Shown piece by piece: positions 20,715 to 30,091 of a stretch of DNA of 30,498 nt. Origin of the DNA: Chara braunii (taxonomy: Eukaryota; Streptophyta; Charophyceae; Charales; Characeae). The notes below the pieces were generated by a model. That model made no database searches, was not told the origin of the DNA, and was given only the letters and a program-made list of their open reading frames with translations. The stretch spans positions 92,907 through 123,404 of the forward strand of contig BFEA01001119.1 of NCBI GenBank assembly GCA_003427395.1. Direction: 5' to 3'. The stretch's first letter is position 1, and every line of letters starts with the position of its first letter. Position numbers and translations under genes: made by a program.

Positions 20715-20752
20715 CTGTCTCTTATACACATCTAGATGTGTATAAGAGACAG
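20715..20752. other. Second Nextera mate-pair junction adapter (contamination)
   Basis: An identical 38-bp mosaic-end palindrome, 130 bp after the first. The two bracket a fragment that came from elsewhere, so the assembly from about 20547 to 20752 is chimeric. Confidence 0.98.
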
Positions 20753-20765
20753 GCCCACTTGCACG
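20753..20765 (-). pseudogene. Remnant of the shared last exon, cut by an adapter
   Basis: The minus strand reads ctctttcccatag, an acceptor, and then CGTGCAAGTGGGC before the sequence runs into the adapter at 20752. The same acceptor-plus-exon start is found at 8131 and 14601, where it continues as QVGRYGT. The rest of the exon is lost in the misjoined region. Confidence 0.6.
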
Positions 20766-21122
20766 CTATGGGAAAGAGGCAGAGTGAAGGAAGAGGTGTC
20801 AAACACAAGGGAGAGAGGAGCAGAAAAGGAAAATCGATAGGCAGAGGGAGAAAAAATATAAAAATAAAATAAGGGTGACACAAACATCTTTCTTTTACTG
20901 CGTTCTTCTTTCTTTCACAGTTTTGCAGTTTTGGTGAAGAGTCTACCACTTTGAGGTGTTAGGGTGCAGGGTACAAACAAAGTAAAACGACACAAACTTA
21001 TGTTCTTCTTTTACTGCAGTCTTCACTGTTTTGCAGTTTTAGTGAAGGGTTTCCCACCTTTGCACATTCTTGTACACTCTTTTCAGCGCACCTGCACATT
21101 TTTGTCAGGGTGCAAGGTACAT

Positions 21123-21545
21123 CTAAGTAAGACCCTCACGACAGATAGGACAACTATCATAAGGATGCGGGCGATGGTAGCAGCCCTCCCGCTGATCTAT
21201 AGGACAAAAACCATTCGTCACAGCAGGAACCAGGACGGCTAGCATCGACCATACCTCTGAAGCATGCATGGCAGAGGGCATGCCGGTTGCAGGCCATGAC
21301 CATTGTGGGGCGTTCACCATCACAGTTAAGTGCACATTCGCTTTAGCGCCCGTAGGCACAGATGGGACATACTGCATCTGGATGCAGAGGATGTTCACAA
21401 TCCGGATACAGGTGGCATCCCTGCCGACAGTGGGCCCAAAAATTATATGGTTGTAGTGATGTCGACAAAGTCGATGCTTTCCACAACCAAGTGTAACTGT
21501 GTCAGTGATCTCACAAAGAAGGAGGTCACAAGGTGTTAGTGCAGC
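21123..21545 (-). pseudogene. Tandem RING-like Cys/His modules at the retroelement 3' end
   Basis: Minus-strand sequence with two Cys/His-rich modules, interrupted by small frame changes. Module A shows CDLLLCE, GCGKHRLCRHH, then (next frame) GCHLYPDCEHPLHPDAVCPIC. Module B shows CDGERPTMVMACNRHALCHA with the closing Cys of that block, then GCYHRPHPYDSCPICREG and a stop. C-x2-H-x2-C-x2-C followed at a distance by CPIC resembles the second half of a RING finger, so zinc binding is likely; the first Cys pair is not clear. RING domains usually recruit E2 enzymes for ubiquitin transfer. It directly follows the VSVP repeat of the retroelement frame. Related modules occur at 8281-8484 and 15391-15591. 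Confidence 0.6.
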
Positions 21546-21564
21546 ATGCGGGGGAATGAAGACT

Positions 21565-21880
21565 AAAGCAGGCACGGTGACAGACATGGAGGTAGGCACG
21601 GAGACAGACAGAAACGGGCATGGAGACAGACACAGAATCGGACATGGAGACAGACACAGAAACGGGCATGGAGACAGACACAGAAACGGGCATGGAGACA
21701 GGTGCGGAGGCAGGCACAGAGACTGGTGCAGAGGCGGGGACGGAAGTACACGAGGTACCTATAGGGTCAGTAATCTGGAAGGAGACAGACATAGAAACAG
21801 GCACAGAGACAGGTACGGAGACAGGCACAGAGATAGGCGTAGAGGCGGGCATGGAAGTACACGAGGTACCCATAGGGTCA
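21565..21880 (-). repeat. Val-Ser-Val-Pro coding repeat between protease-like and RING-like parts
   Basis: Short-period tandem repeat (gagacagacacagaaacggg-type units on the plus strand) encoding alternating VSVPVSM on the minus strand. Superimposed is a longer duplication containing gaagtacacgaggtacc, seen twice (near 21747 and 21855), encoding DPxGTSCTS. Near 21605-21612 one unit lacks two bases compared with its neighbours, which moves the frame. After that shift the frame continues VTVPALVFIPPHAALTPCDL into the RING-like part, so the two domains were probably one protein. Confidence 0.75.
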
Positions 21881-22320
21881 ATGACCTGGAGCAGTTGCAA
21901 GTTCGGGTAATTACGCACGAGATCACAGATGGCAGTAATAGTTTGCACCATAGCACCACCATTCCATAATTCCCAAGAACCAGAGGCACGGACAAGAGAA
22001 GTGTAGCGGCCAGGAGTATGTAGAATATAGGCACAAACGTGCGAACAGTGGTCCGGGTCACCACCCGAAGGGGCACGCTGCATATCAAGCCGGCGCCTTA
22101 TCAAAGCAGTCTCCAAAACAGAGACATTGAATCCCCCATGTCGCGTGTAATTACTATCCTGTGGGGGATGCAGAGCCGGGTTATCGTCGTATAACTCACG
22201 TTCCTGAGCATCAAGATCGGAAGCAATGGCCAAGAAATCAGAGTGAGTATATGGTTCCCGACGATAGGCTTGTAGNCAGATGTTAGTAGCAGCGAGGCCA
22301 CACAGATTCGGTGGAGGCCG
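21880..22320 (-). pseudogene. Josephin-like cysteine protease domain of the retroelement
   Basis: Within the minus-strand frame 23049-21526. It contains LCGLAATNI (Cys codon 22300-22302), then a helix DFLAIASDLDAQERELYDD, then GGFNVSVLETALIRRRLDMQ, then GRYTSLVRASGSWELWNGG. The order and spacing resemble Josephin-fold (ataxin-3 type, MEROPS C86) deubiquitinases: Cys followed by LxN, a charged helix ending in D(E/A)(E/Q)ER, a GxFxVxVLxxAL strand-helix, then the His-bearing strand and an Asn. At the expected His the codon (22006-22008) reads CGC, Arg, one transition from CAC. The oxyanion Gln usually found before the Cys is also absent. The Asn of WELWN is present. I infer a decayed or non-catalytic protease-like domain that may have bound or cleaved ubiquitin-like protein. 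An OTU-type or other papain-like fold is the alternative; a profile search would decide. Confidence 0.55.
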
Positions 22321-23330
22321 GTCAGGCGGATTTTCTACAGAATCTCCTACAGTCCCCTTGCCAAGTTCATCCTCAGATGGTCCCTCGCCATCATCCCTCC
22401 CGTTTTGTGTTTGCCGCGTTGCAAAAAGGTCTGCAGTCGAAGAGCGTTGCAGGCGTGGTAAGGATGCTTGGGGCGGCAAAAGACGGGGACGGGATGTTGG
22501 GGAGGGTCGTGGTGGGGAGAATGAATGGGTTCTTCTTCGTCCAAGAACAGATATGGAGGAAAGGGGAGTAAGCTGAGGTTGGGAAGTAGGTCGAAGTCGG
22601 CGTCTAGGACGGCGAAGTAGGCTTTCTGCAGGGGCAGAACATGATGACGGAGTCTGTGTGGACGAAGTGGTTTGTGGATTAGGAAGAGGGGTAACGGATG
22701 GAGACAAAACCAGGGCAGGTAGGAGTGGTGAAGACAAGGGTGGTAGAGTAGTCGGAAGGTGGGTAACAGACGGCGATAAAATCAAGGAAATAAAGGCGGT
22801 GAAGACGGGGGGGATGAAGTTAGGGGTGGTGAAGTGGCTGAAGCAGAGATAGGGGGGGCAGTCGTAGGTGAGACCCGAAGAGGGGACTCTGCAGGTGGTA
22901 ATGCAGGCATGGCCACGGATGCCATGGAGGAACGCACNGAGACCAAGGGCGACACAANAGATGCGGTGGTCACGGATGCCATGGAGGAACACACCGAGAC
23001 CAAGGGCGACATAACGGCTGCGGTGGCCACGGATGCCATGGAGGAACACACCGAGACCAAGGGCGACACAGCAGCTGAGGGTCGAATTGCTCCCGCGGAA
23101 TCAATCGTAGAAGCAACCAAGGCCGATGAGGAAGAGGCTGCGAACCGAAAAGGGGCAGCCAGGGTCACAAATGGCATGGAAAGGGTTACTAAGACTGATG
23201 AGGACGCAGGTGAGACAGACGCAGGTAATGAAGAAGAGGCTGTGATAGGTGTGACAGGCGCCGATAATGAAGAAGGGGTTGTGACAGGCGTAGTCCGAGG
23301 GCAGTGTGTAGATACCCGAGAAAGCGGGTG
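22320..23330 (-). pseudogene. Pro/Ser/Thr-rich linker of the retroelement polyprotein
   Basis: Low-complexity linker after the RT, rich in Ser, Pro, Thr, Val and Ala. It first runs in the RT frame (stop at 22782) and later in a second frame open from 23049 to 21526. The frame switch lies somewhere between about 23050 and 22785; low complexity prevents placing it exactly. It includes three 57-bp (19-codon) repeats at about 22908-23078 and two Ns (22938, 22959). Both frames have similar composition, so the boundary is uncertain. It joins the RT to the protease-like domain. Confidence 0.6.
22908..23078. repeat. 57-bp minisatellite, three copies
   Basis: The motif cacggatgccatggaggaac recurs at a 57-bp spacing (atggagg at 22924, 22981, 23038). 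The period is a multiple of three, so it keeps frame in the retroelement ORF, where each unit encodes a 19-residue Val/Ser/Met-rich repeat on the minus strand. Confidence 0.9.
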
Positions 23331-24135
23331 ATGAATAGACCATCGAAGCATGCTGCGGAACCAGCTGGAGAGGCGGGTCACATGCGCAGGGTACCTGTGT
23401 TGACGTTTACGAATATAGGAAGTCCATCCTTTCGCAAGCGTTGTTGGAGAGTTCCCGCGAAAAAGCATGCGGCGTGTGAGCATCGCTGCTGCAGTTTTGA
23501 AATCATAGCAGTTGTTGCAAACATACTCAAACCTAGCAAGCTGGCCTGTAAACACTCCCGCCGGCTGGTGTGCAGGGACGTTAGATGTAGCACTAGGATA
23601 ACGAATAACAGGGAAATTCCATTCAGCTGCTTTGTCAAAGACACTCATTCGCAGGGAGCCGTCAGGGCGGACTTGGAGGCGTGCACCCAAGAATGTGCAA
23701 GAGCCATCAGGCGTTGTGGTCTCCTTCCATTCGAGGCCATAGTGCTCTGACGGTGGTGGCAGATGTCCCCATGAGAGAACATCATCGATCAAGCGGTATG
23801 TGAACGCATACCGTTGAGCTGCGCGAAGATCACGCCGCTGGAGGTCATCAACACATCGGGCCTCATCCCAATACAACGTCAAATTAGCTATCTCCAGACC
23901 AGAATTAGTCCCCATCGGGATGCCAATCACTTGATGTCGCAAGGTGCCGTCCGCTGCATAAAGATAAGTGTTTGTGACAATGAAATGGAGATGTTCAAGA
24001 ATTTGGGAAACGGTCAAGGTGTTTGGTCCGGTATCAACCGTCCACTCCCCTTGACGGGGCCCTTTAACAATCAACTCAAGGGTAGGAGGATGTGTGCGCC
24101 CCTGTGTGTGCTGTTGGGCCCTGTGTGTGCTGTTG
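23330..24135 (-). pseudogene. Penelope-like retroelement, reverse transcriptase C-terminal part
   Basis: Continuation of the RT in a second frame (open 24227-22782). It contains VIGIPMGTNSGLEIANLTLY (about 23933-23874), the catalytic YRLIDDVLSWG (23798-23767; both Asp present), and the thumb-like stretch GQLARFEYVCNN with LTRRMLFRGNSPTTLAKGW. This is the usual order of palm motifs, followed by the thumb of Penelope-like elements. No GIY-YIG endonuclease is visible; the frame instead runs into Ser/Pro/Thr-rich sequence. EN-lacking Penelope-like elements are known from several eukaryotes and are often telomere-associated. Whether this copy was ever mobile is unknown. Confidence 0.85.
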
Positions 24136-25190
24136 TAAGGCATATGTATAGGCTTCCTCGACCGCTTTTGAAACATTATGACAAATACGGTCATGAGGAA
24201 GATTGGTATACATAGTTGTGAAATCAAGCATCACCTCCTCAGCACTTTGCACAATCCAGCACCATCTCACACCGCTTTGCTGATACAACACATTATCCTT
24301 CTCACGGAGAGTTTCAACGACTCCTTGTAGTGCAACGCTGAGGCGGGCAGAAGTGACGGTAGTACTGGCCAAGGGNTTGTGGGGAGGTCGATGGTGGACT
24401 GCATGAACAGATGGCACAGTTGGTCGAGATCGTTGCAGCAGGGAGAGATTATTCCGCTCTGTGACGCCGACAATACTGCGAAGCCCAGGGTGCGATTTGT
24501 GTGTTTTAAGTGCATAGTACAGATATGGCAGCGTGTCTTTGTGTGTATATCCCCACCGATGATTCCAGAGCGCGTGATGTTCCAGAATATCTGCGACAGA
24601 CTCAAGAGGCACATCATAGGTAGGGCTGTCCAAATGAGCAGATAGATGAGACAGGTACCAATTTTTACAACAGATTTCTAAGTTATGTGAGGTCTTGTCG
24701 ACAGGAACAATAGCAAAGTGTTGTTGAAGGTGTCTCAAAGCCCTGTGCACTGAGTGAAGAGAGTGCGGTTGTCGTGTAGTAATATGGGGGGATGAGATGT
24801 TGCTTTCGCAACGTGTGAGAACAGCTGAGCACCACTGCTGCAATTTGCTCAGAGCAGCTGACCGAAGCTGCTCGGAGACCGACCTCAGGTATTTAGCAAT
24901 ATACTCGTCAAGGCCGACTCTAACAGCCTGAAGCACATCAGCGATTTGTCCATTAAGACGATACTTCGAGCCTTCATGGAACAAGTCGCGGAGGCGATCA
25001 TCAGGAATGATATCGCAGTCGGCTGTAACAACATGGCCGTCGACTAAGTGTGAGCAGTCAGGAAACGCTTTCCGACATTGACAGTCTGAGGGGTCAGGCA
25101 GGGAGATCCCAAGTGTGACGCTGAGCGCAACTTCCGTGAAATTAGAGAATTGGACGCGAGTTGGCGGCAACAACTTATTACAGATAGTAT
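24076..25190 (-). pseudogene. Penelope-like retroelement, reverse transcriptase N-terminal part
   Basis: Minus-strand open frame (its formal ATG at 25284 lies in G-rich repeat; recognisable protein begins near 25190). It first shows a Cys-rich block with CQCRKAF and GHVVTADCDII. It continues with FAIVPVDKTSHN (about 24719-24684), YLYYALKTHKSHPGLRSIVG, and DFTTMYTNLPHD (24225-24190). These are the pre-RT and first palm motifs of Penelope-like reverse transcriptases, which copy element RNA into DNA at a target site. The frame is then lost at a 19-bp tandem duplication around 24100-24135; the RT continues in the next frame. The N-terminus is missing, either truncated or in an upstream exon. It lies in a dynamin intron, in the same orientation as the gene. 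One N (24376) is inside. Confidence 0.85.
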
Positions 25191-25194
25191 TATT

Positions 25195-25360
25195 TTTTTT
25201 GGGTCCAGAACCCCAAATAACCCCATCCACAGCCCCATAGACCCCCCCAACACCCCCATACCGCCCCCTAACACCCTCATGCACCCCCCTTTACCCCCTG
25301 CAAACCCCAATAACCCCCCTACACCTCCCCCTATAACCCCCACCACCCCCCAAAAAATTT
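25195..25360. repeat. C-rich / G-rich tract at the 5' side of the retroelement
   Basis: After a T-run and gggtccagaaccccaaataa, the plus strand is a string of C3-C7 runs spaced by short A/T words (aacacccccata type). The minus strand, just upstream of the RT frame, therefore has many G-runs and should form G-quadruplexes in DNA or RNA. A related block with the same gggtccagaacccc entry is at 7627-7812. Open frames crossing it are low-complexity artefacts. Confidence 0.85.
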
Positions 25361-25431
25361 ATTGCGGTTTTGGGCTGCTCTCCTTAAGCCGCACACGACC
25401 ATGTAATCAGAAAAAGAAAATAAAAAAATTT

Positions 25432-25492
25432 AGGCAGTCTGCCGACCGCCGACGGGTCCGCCTACGGGTCCACCTGACTGGTAGGCACCAAA
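25432..25492 (+). repeat. GTCGGC-like block right of the 25-kb C-rich tract
   Basis: Contains gccgaccgccgacgggtccg and gactggtaggcacc, a diverged member of the GTCGGC blocks. It shows that the composite repeat has the same right end at both sites. Confidence 0.65.
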
Positions 25493-25639
25493 ACAACCCT
25501 GCCCTTGACCCATCCAAACCTTCAGGGTGTGTTACTCAAAACAGCAGTGTCACTATAGGGATAGTTTAGGGGGGATGTTGCTGGGATCTCTTCTCTGATG
25601 CACTGGAATGATTTCAAACTCGAGCTACACTTAGTGAGG

Positions 25640-26010
25640 TTTGTCCTTTGCGTCCATATCAATAACAGAGCATCTGGAAGAACCGAGTCCCAAATTCCGA
25701 CCCATTGGATTGCAGGCAAGATCCCCCCGTCCTGATGTAGATCGGACGAGGTTCATGCAGCTGGTTTCTCTCTGTTCTTCAAGTCTGTGTCAAGAATAGA
25801 GGATCTTGAGGACGAACTCACGAATTCTAATCCACTGGATTGCGGATAGGATCCCCCTTTATCCTCCTGTAGATCGGATGAGGTTCATGCGGCTGATATT
25901 TCTCTGTTCGTCAAGTTTATGTCAAGAATAGAGGATCATGAAGATAAACTCGTGAACTCTAATACATTGGATTGCAGGTAGGATCCCCCTTTATCTTGCT
26001 GTAGATCAGA
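25640..26010 (+). repeat. 130-bp tandem repeat, almost three copies
   Basis: ggattgcaggnaggatcccc-like words at 25707, 25837 and 25969 (periods 130 and 132), with tgtagatcggangaggttca and gtcaagaatagaggatc in each unit. Confidence 0.9.
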
Positions 26011-26280
26011 GGGGGGGAACAAGGTCAACCACAACGGCGCAGAGGCCACTGCCAGCAACAAGGGGCAAGACCAGCACACAATCCAACATCATTGTCAAAC
26101 ACATACCCACCACAATGTCTGACTCAGTGACAGCAAATCAGACCCAGTTGTATTCTGCAACCGTCTTCTATTCACCCAGCACAAGACAAATGTTACAATG
26201 GCAGCACTCCATTACTCAAATACCGGATGTCCTTGCTGTTCCATATTTTCTGTGAATCCGTGCAGCGGTTGCATGGTACA

Positions 26281-27207
26281 TCAGAGATGAAAGAGCAGCA
26301 GCACAGCAGGAGCATACTCGGGCAGTGGCGTGCAATCTCCTTTTGCCCTTTTTTTTCTTCTTTGTTTTTTTAACGTGCAATGTTCACTGCAATCACATTT
26401 TTGAATTTCGTAGTGAAAGCAAGTCACCAGACTTGTGCAATAAATCGCAGTTTCCCTGTGGGGCTGTACAGTAGTTTTCTTTGTTTTGAGCCCCATGGGG
26501 CTTGATCCCTTGACCTGTCCCTTACTGGAACTCCTCTCTCTCCTGGTAGCTTTAGGTCCCTTTTGTCCTTTGCTGCTGCTCTCTGAGTAGGCCCTTAGGT
26601 TTTGCTTTTTGATCTGCCCTAGGCTGAGGTCGAGGTGTAGAAATAGGTCAGCAGCGAGGTGGTTCGGGTCTTCTCGTTGCTTTTTCTTTTCGAGGCCTTG
26701 GTGGAGGTCGCGTTGCTTCCCTGCTGCCCTATTGTGGGCATGTACACAGGGCATCTTCTCCACACGCCGTTGGCGGCCATAGCTGGGGCCGGCCAGCTCC
26801 ATTGGTGACAGCGCTGGGCTCGGCGCCCAAATGCTGATGAGCGGTTCCTCATACTGGTGTGCTGTTGGGGTAATGTCAGCTGCCATCGGAGCCGTTTCTT
26901 CATGAGTTTATTCTTCGACTTGGCAGGCGACCATCTTCTTCATCAAGCTGGTGTTCCCCTTCTTCGTCCTGGGAGCTGCGCTACACTGCTGAGTGAACAC
27001 CTCATCTGCAGCGGGCTTCGTGAACACCTCATCGGCAGTGGGCTTCGTAAGTGGTGCGAATGGGCAAGTTGGATTCAGGAGGGTGTGTGGCGACTCACGG
27101 CCTGGATAGGTTGGGCACTGTAAGTTAAAGTGGCGCCATAGCGAGAGCTTGATGTCCAGGAAGGAAGAAGAAGGCTCCCGGAAGCTTCGATGAAACTTTG
27201 TAAACAA
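26281..27207 (-). pseudogene. Hypothetical protein frame with one internal stop
   Basis: One minus-strand frame is open from 27207 to 26281 (about 308 codons) apart from a single TAA at 26908-26910. The upstream part has a duplicated word TKPTADEVFTKPAADEVFT; the downstream part begins MAADITPTAHQYEEPL and is basic and Ser/Lys-rich towards its end (RRERSSSKGQ). I do not recognise a family. It lies in the 9.4-kb dynamin intron, same strand as the gene. It may be a retroelement ORF or a decayed gene; a chance open frame is also possible because no splice sites or conserved motif support it. Confidence 0.3.
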
Positions 27208-28271
27208 TTGGTCCGTGGGTGTTGATAACGTGGTTGGGATTCTTGGGAGAATTCGTGTGTTGCTGTTTGAATTGGGGAGAGTCGGTAATTAGAATTGATT
27301 TTCAATTCAATTCTACGTTGGGTATTTGTGTGCTTCCGCTGTGTTATTTCCTCATCTGGTTTGGTGTGGCTGTGTTATTTCCTCATATGGTTTGGTGTGG
27401 ATTGCTCTCTCAAGTCCACTTCCCATTGCGCATGTGTATGGGAACTTGTGACTGCCATGTTGGATTTCGTTTCAATCAGGCACATAACACTTGAATAGAG
27501 ATTCAAACTGTGCCAAAATAGCAGTATGCAAAACGCAGTGATCTCCGCATATTATCCCATTGGAACCAAGCCGATAGTTGAATAGTTTGACACATTGACA
27601 AGATAGCAACAGCCACATGTCTAAGATTGCAATGATTTGCACGAGCAGCTATTTTGCAACTCCTCCACGAAGTAATGATTGGCATTAAGGTGCTCGGAAC
27701 CAAGCCCATAGTTGAAACGACGACATAGCCTTTTTTGAAATTGCAACAACACAGCAACAGCCACAGCAGCAGTGATGTATGAGTAAGATTGCAATGATTT
27801 GCATGGCTAACCGATCGGCTACTGCTCCATGAAATAATGACTGCCTTTACAATGCTGCAACTCCAATGACAATCCCTTTACTGCTTGGCCTTTTGGAAGT
27901 CCTTCCGTATGATACGCACGGCTGGTGCTCTAATCACGGACTCTGGTCCACCACTCTGAAACGTATCCTCGTTCAACTTCCACCTTCCAATTCAGTATTC
28001 AAAGCCTCCTTGGCAGTGTACATAACTTCTACTGTTACTATTATCTCATTAATGATTAATTCCATTCTCTCGTGCAAAAAATATTGTGTGTTTCTTTTAA
28101 TATTGCTTCTTACAAAGCCTGCAATTTTATTTCATTTTGTTTAATCCATCTGTGCTCTAAGGAAGACCATTATTAGTAGATGCTCATTTATTATGTAGCT
28201 ACCAGTGTTTTAGTCCTTGTGCAGGGAATGGCATTGGTGGAAATTCTGCATACACTAGGCAGCCTATCTCC

Positions 28272-28385
28272 CTACCTTCTTCCCCCGAATATAGCATACG
28301 GTCATTATAGCTGTACTTAAGACTGAAAGATACCCCAAGTACAGCTATAATGGCCGTGTGTTGTTGTATTGGGGGAAGAAGGTAG
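28272..28385. repeat. Foldback hairpin (MITE-like or small-RNA precursor-like)
   Basis: The left arm begins ctaccttcttcccccgaata (28272-28318) and the right arm is its near-complement ending gggggaagaaggtag (28337-28385), with a loop of about 18 nt and a two-base bulge. The loop-proximal 22 bp (ggtcattatagctgtactt side) pair fully if G:U is allowed. No clear target-site duplication flanks it. It lies in the dynamin intron upstream (in gene direction) of the 26-27 kb frame. Confidence 0.85.
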
Positions 28386-29062
28386 GCTGGGACATTCAAC
28401 TTAGCCGTTACCGGATGCAATTTCAGCATTTTGTGAACCGAAATCATCAGGTCCTACCAGCGGGAACACCGTAAGCCTGACGACTTTGGTCCAAAACACA
28501 ACAAAGTTGCGGCCGGGAACGTCAAAGTTAAATGCCCAAGGGGGTAGCATGTGTCATCCATATGGGGACCTCTACTTAGTCTTTGCTCACTAAGAGTCCC
28601 ACGGGACACTCGAGCATCTCCAAAACATGAGATCTTGTAGAATGTAAGAGCAACTGTGTGTCAGAAAAAAATAATAGCCACAAGGTCCGATTTCATTGTT
28701 CAGCAACTGCTTCAAGCATACTCATACTAGTACTTTTGCAACTGAATCTAGCCACACAATTGTAGTCAAATGCATTCAGCGAAGTCCAAGCGGGAAGACT
28801 CAGACTTGAGAATCTGGCCTCTTTATTTATTTATTCTTCTTTACGAGTCTAACATGGTGGGATGAAGCGTTTATATCACAGACTTTCTGTTTTGCACGAT
28901 GGAGCGCAAAAGGGGAGAATTCTGGGAGCATGGGATTGTAGGTACTGCAAGGGGTTTGTCAACCATTGCTAGCTGTCCACAAATTTTGTCAAGATCCCCT
29001 CGAGCTTCCTCATGCCAATTCCAACTGTGACTGATGGAGTTTCAAACACACTAGTTGCTTAC

Positions 29063-29164
29063 CTGCTGGCTTCTATTGACAATTCCAATATAGCCAAGCT
29101 TCAACGGAATGACATTCCCCAGTAGGAAATTCCGTGCATCCGTTCCACGGTCCATGATGTCCAG
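29063..29164 (-). CDS. DRP3: Dynamin-related protein (DRP3-like), exon a: end of GTPase domain
   Basis: Internal exon of 102 nt, 34 codons, phase 0 at both ends. The reading starts [20 protein letters not shown] and ends with GIVNRSQQ. In dynamins the LD at the start completes the G4 motif TKLD, and the VNRSQ stretch lies at the end of the GTPase domain. DRP3 proteins of plants drive membrane fission of mitochondria and peroxisomes from the cytosol. The exon is preceded by the acceptor tttgcttacag and followed by the donor GTAAGC. The preceding exon, with P-loop and switch motifs, is not found between 29165 and 30498 and probably lies outside the window. The match is by memory of the family, but it is long and continues through the next four exons, so the identification is firm. 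Assignment to DRP3 rather than another dynamin class is less certain. Confidence 0.93.
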
Positions 29165-30091
29165 CTGTAAGCAAATGGATGGCAGATAACGAAGTACACG
29201 AAGGCCCAGCACACCGCAAGGATTGATCAGGAACGTGACGGAACATGAACGATACAGAGGCGGTACAAATCACATTTAGTCACATGATCAGCGCAATGCT
29301 TAGGCACATACGCCGCACAAAGCGAATCACATTATTATCAGTGCGTAGCTTACCACACAAAATCGGTCAGTCAGACATCGCTACCGCAACCCCTGCCCTA
29401 CCCCTAGTACAGTGCCTGCACAGAGCAGAAAGCACATAAAACCACCACTGCCAGATTATACCTCACCCCTTGCAAAGCACCCTCCATCACTCTCACAAAG
29501 TAAGAACACCATTCTTCCCAACACCGTCACATTATTCACATTGTTTGTGTGTCAAAGCAGCCAGCAGTACCTGCAGACTAATGGCCACACCCATTACACT
29601 CTGATCAAGTGGTGAAACCATACATGATAAGTATTGAAAGCAAAGACTTGAAGTGAGGTGCACATACAGCAAAAGAGGCGGCCGCTGTTCCATTTGTGCA
29701 GCGCCTTTTGTTATGCTCTGACGATATTTACAGCGCTGTGGATAACAGGTTGTGTGAGTGAGACCGACATGCTAGGGGATGATGGGTAGGGTAACCTATT
29801 TTTTTCCTTATTTTCCTTGGATGCATCTCGGCTAAACGGCCCCGCCAAATCTACAACACTATGAAAACCGCTATTTGTCACTTCGGGCAACTTTTGGCTG
29901 CGGTGATAAACAGAATACGCCTTTTTTTTAAATATGCAGAAATCTTACCTTCTGAACAGTGAGAGCCAAAAACTAACCCTTTTATGCTTGTGTAAGTCAT
30001 GTTTGATATTTTTAGCATAGTGCTTGCCACACAGGTCCACCGTTAGTATGATATATACAGATTTGAAGTTCGCCATTTTGTAGATTCACTA

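Noticed and set aside
20526-20872. Open frames with the peptide VSYTHLDVYKRQ on both strands
   Set aside because: The peptide is the translation of the Nextera mate-pair junction adapter, not a gene.
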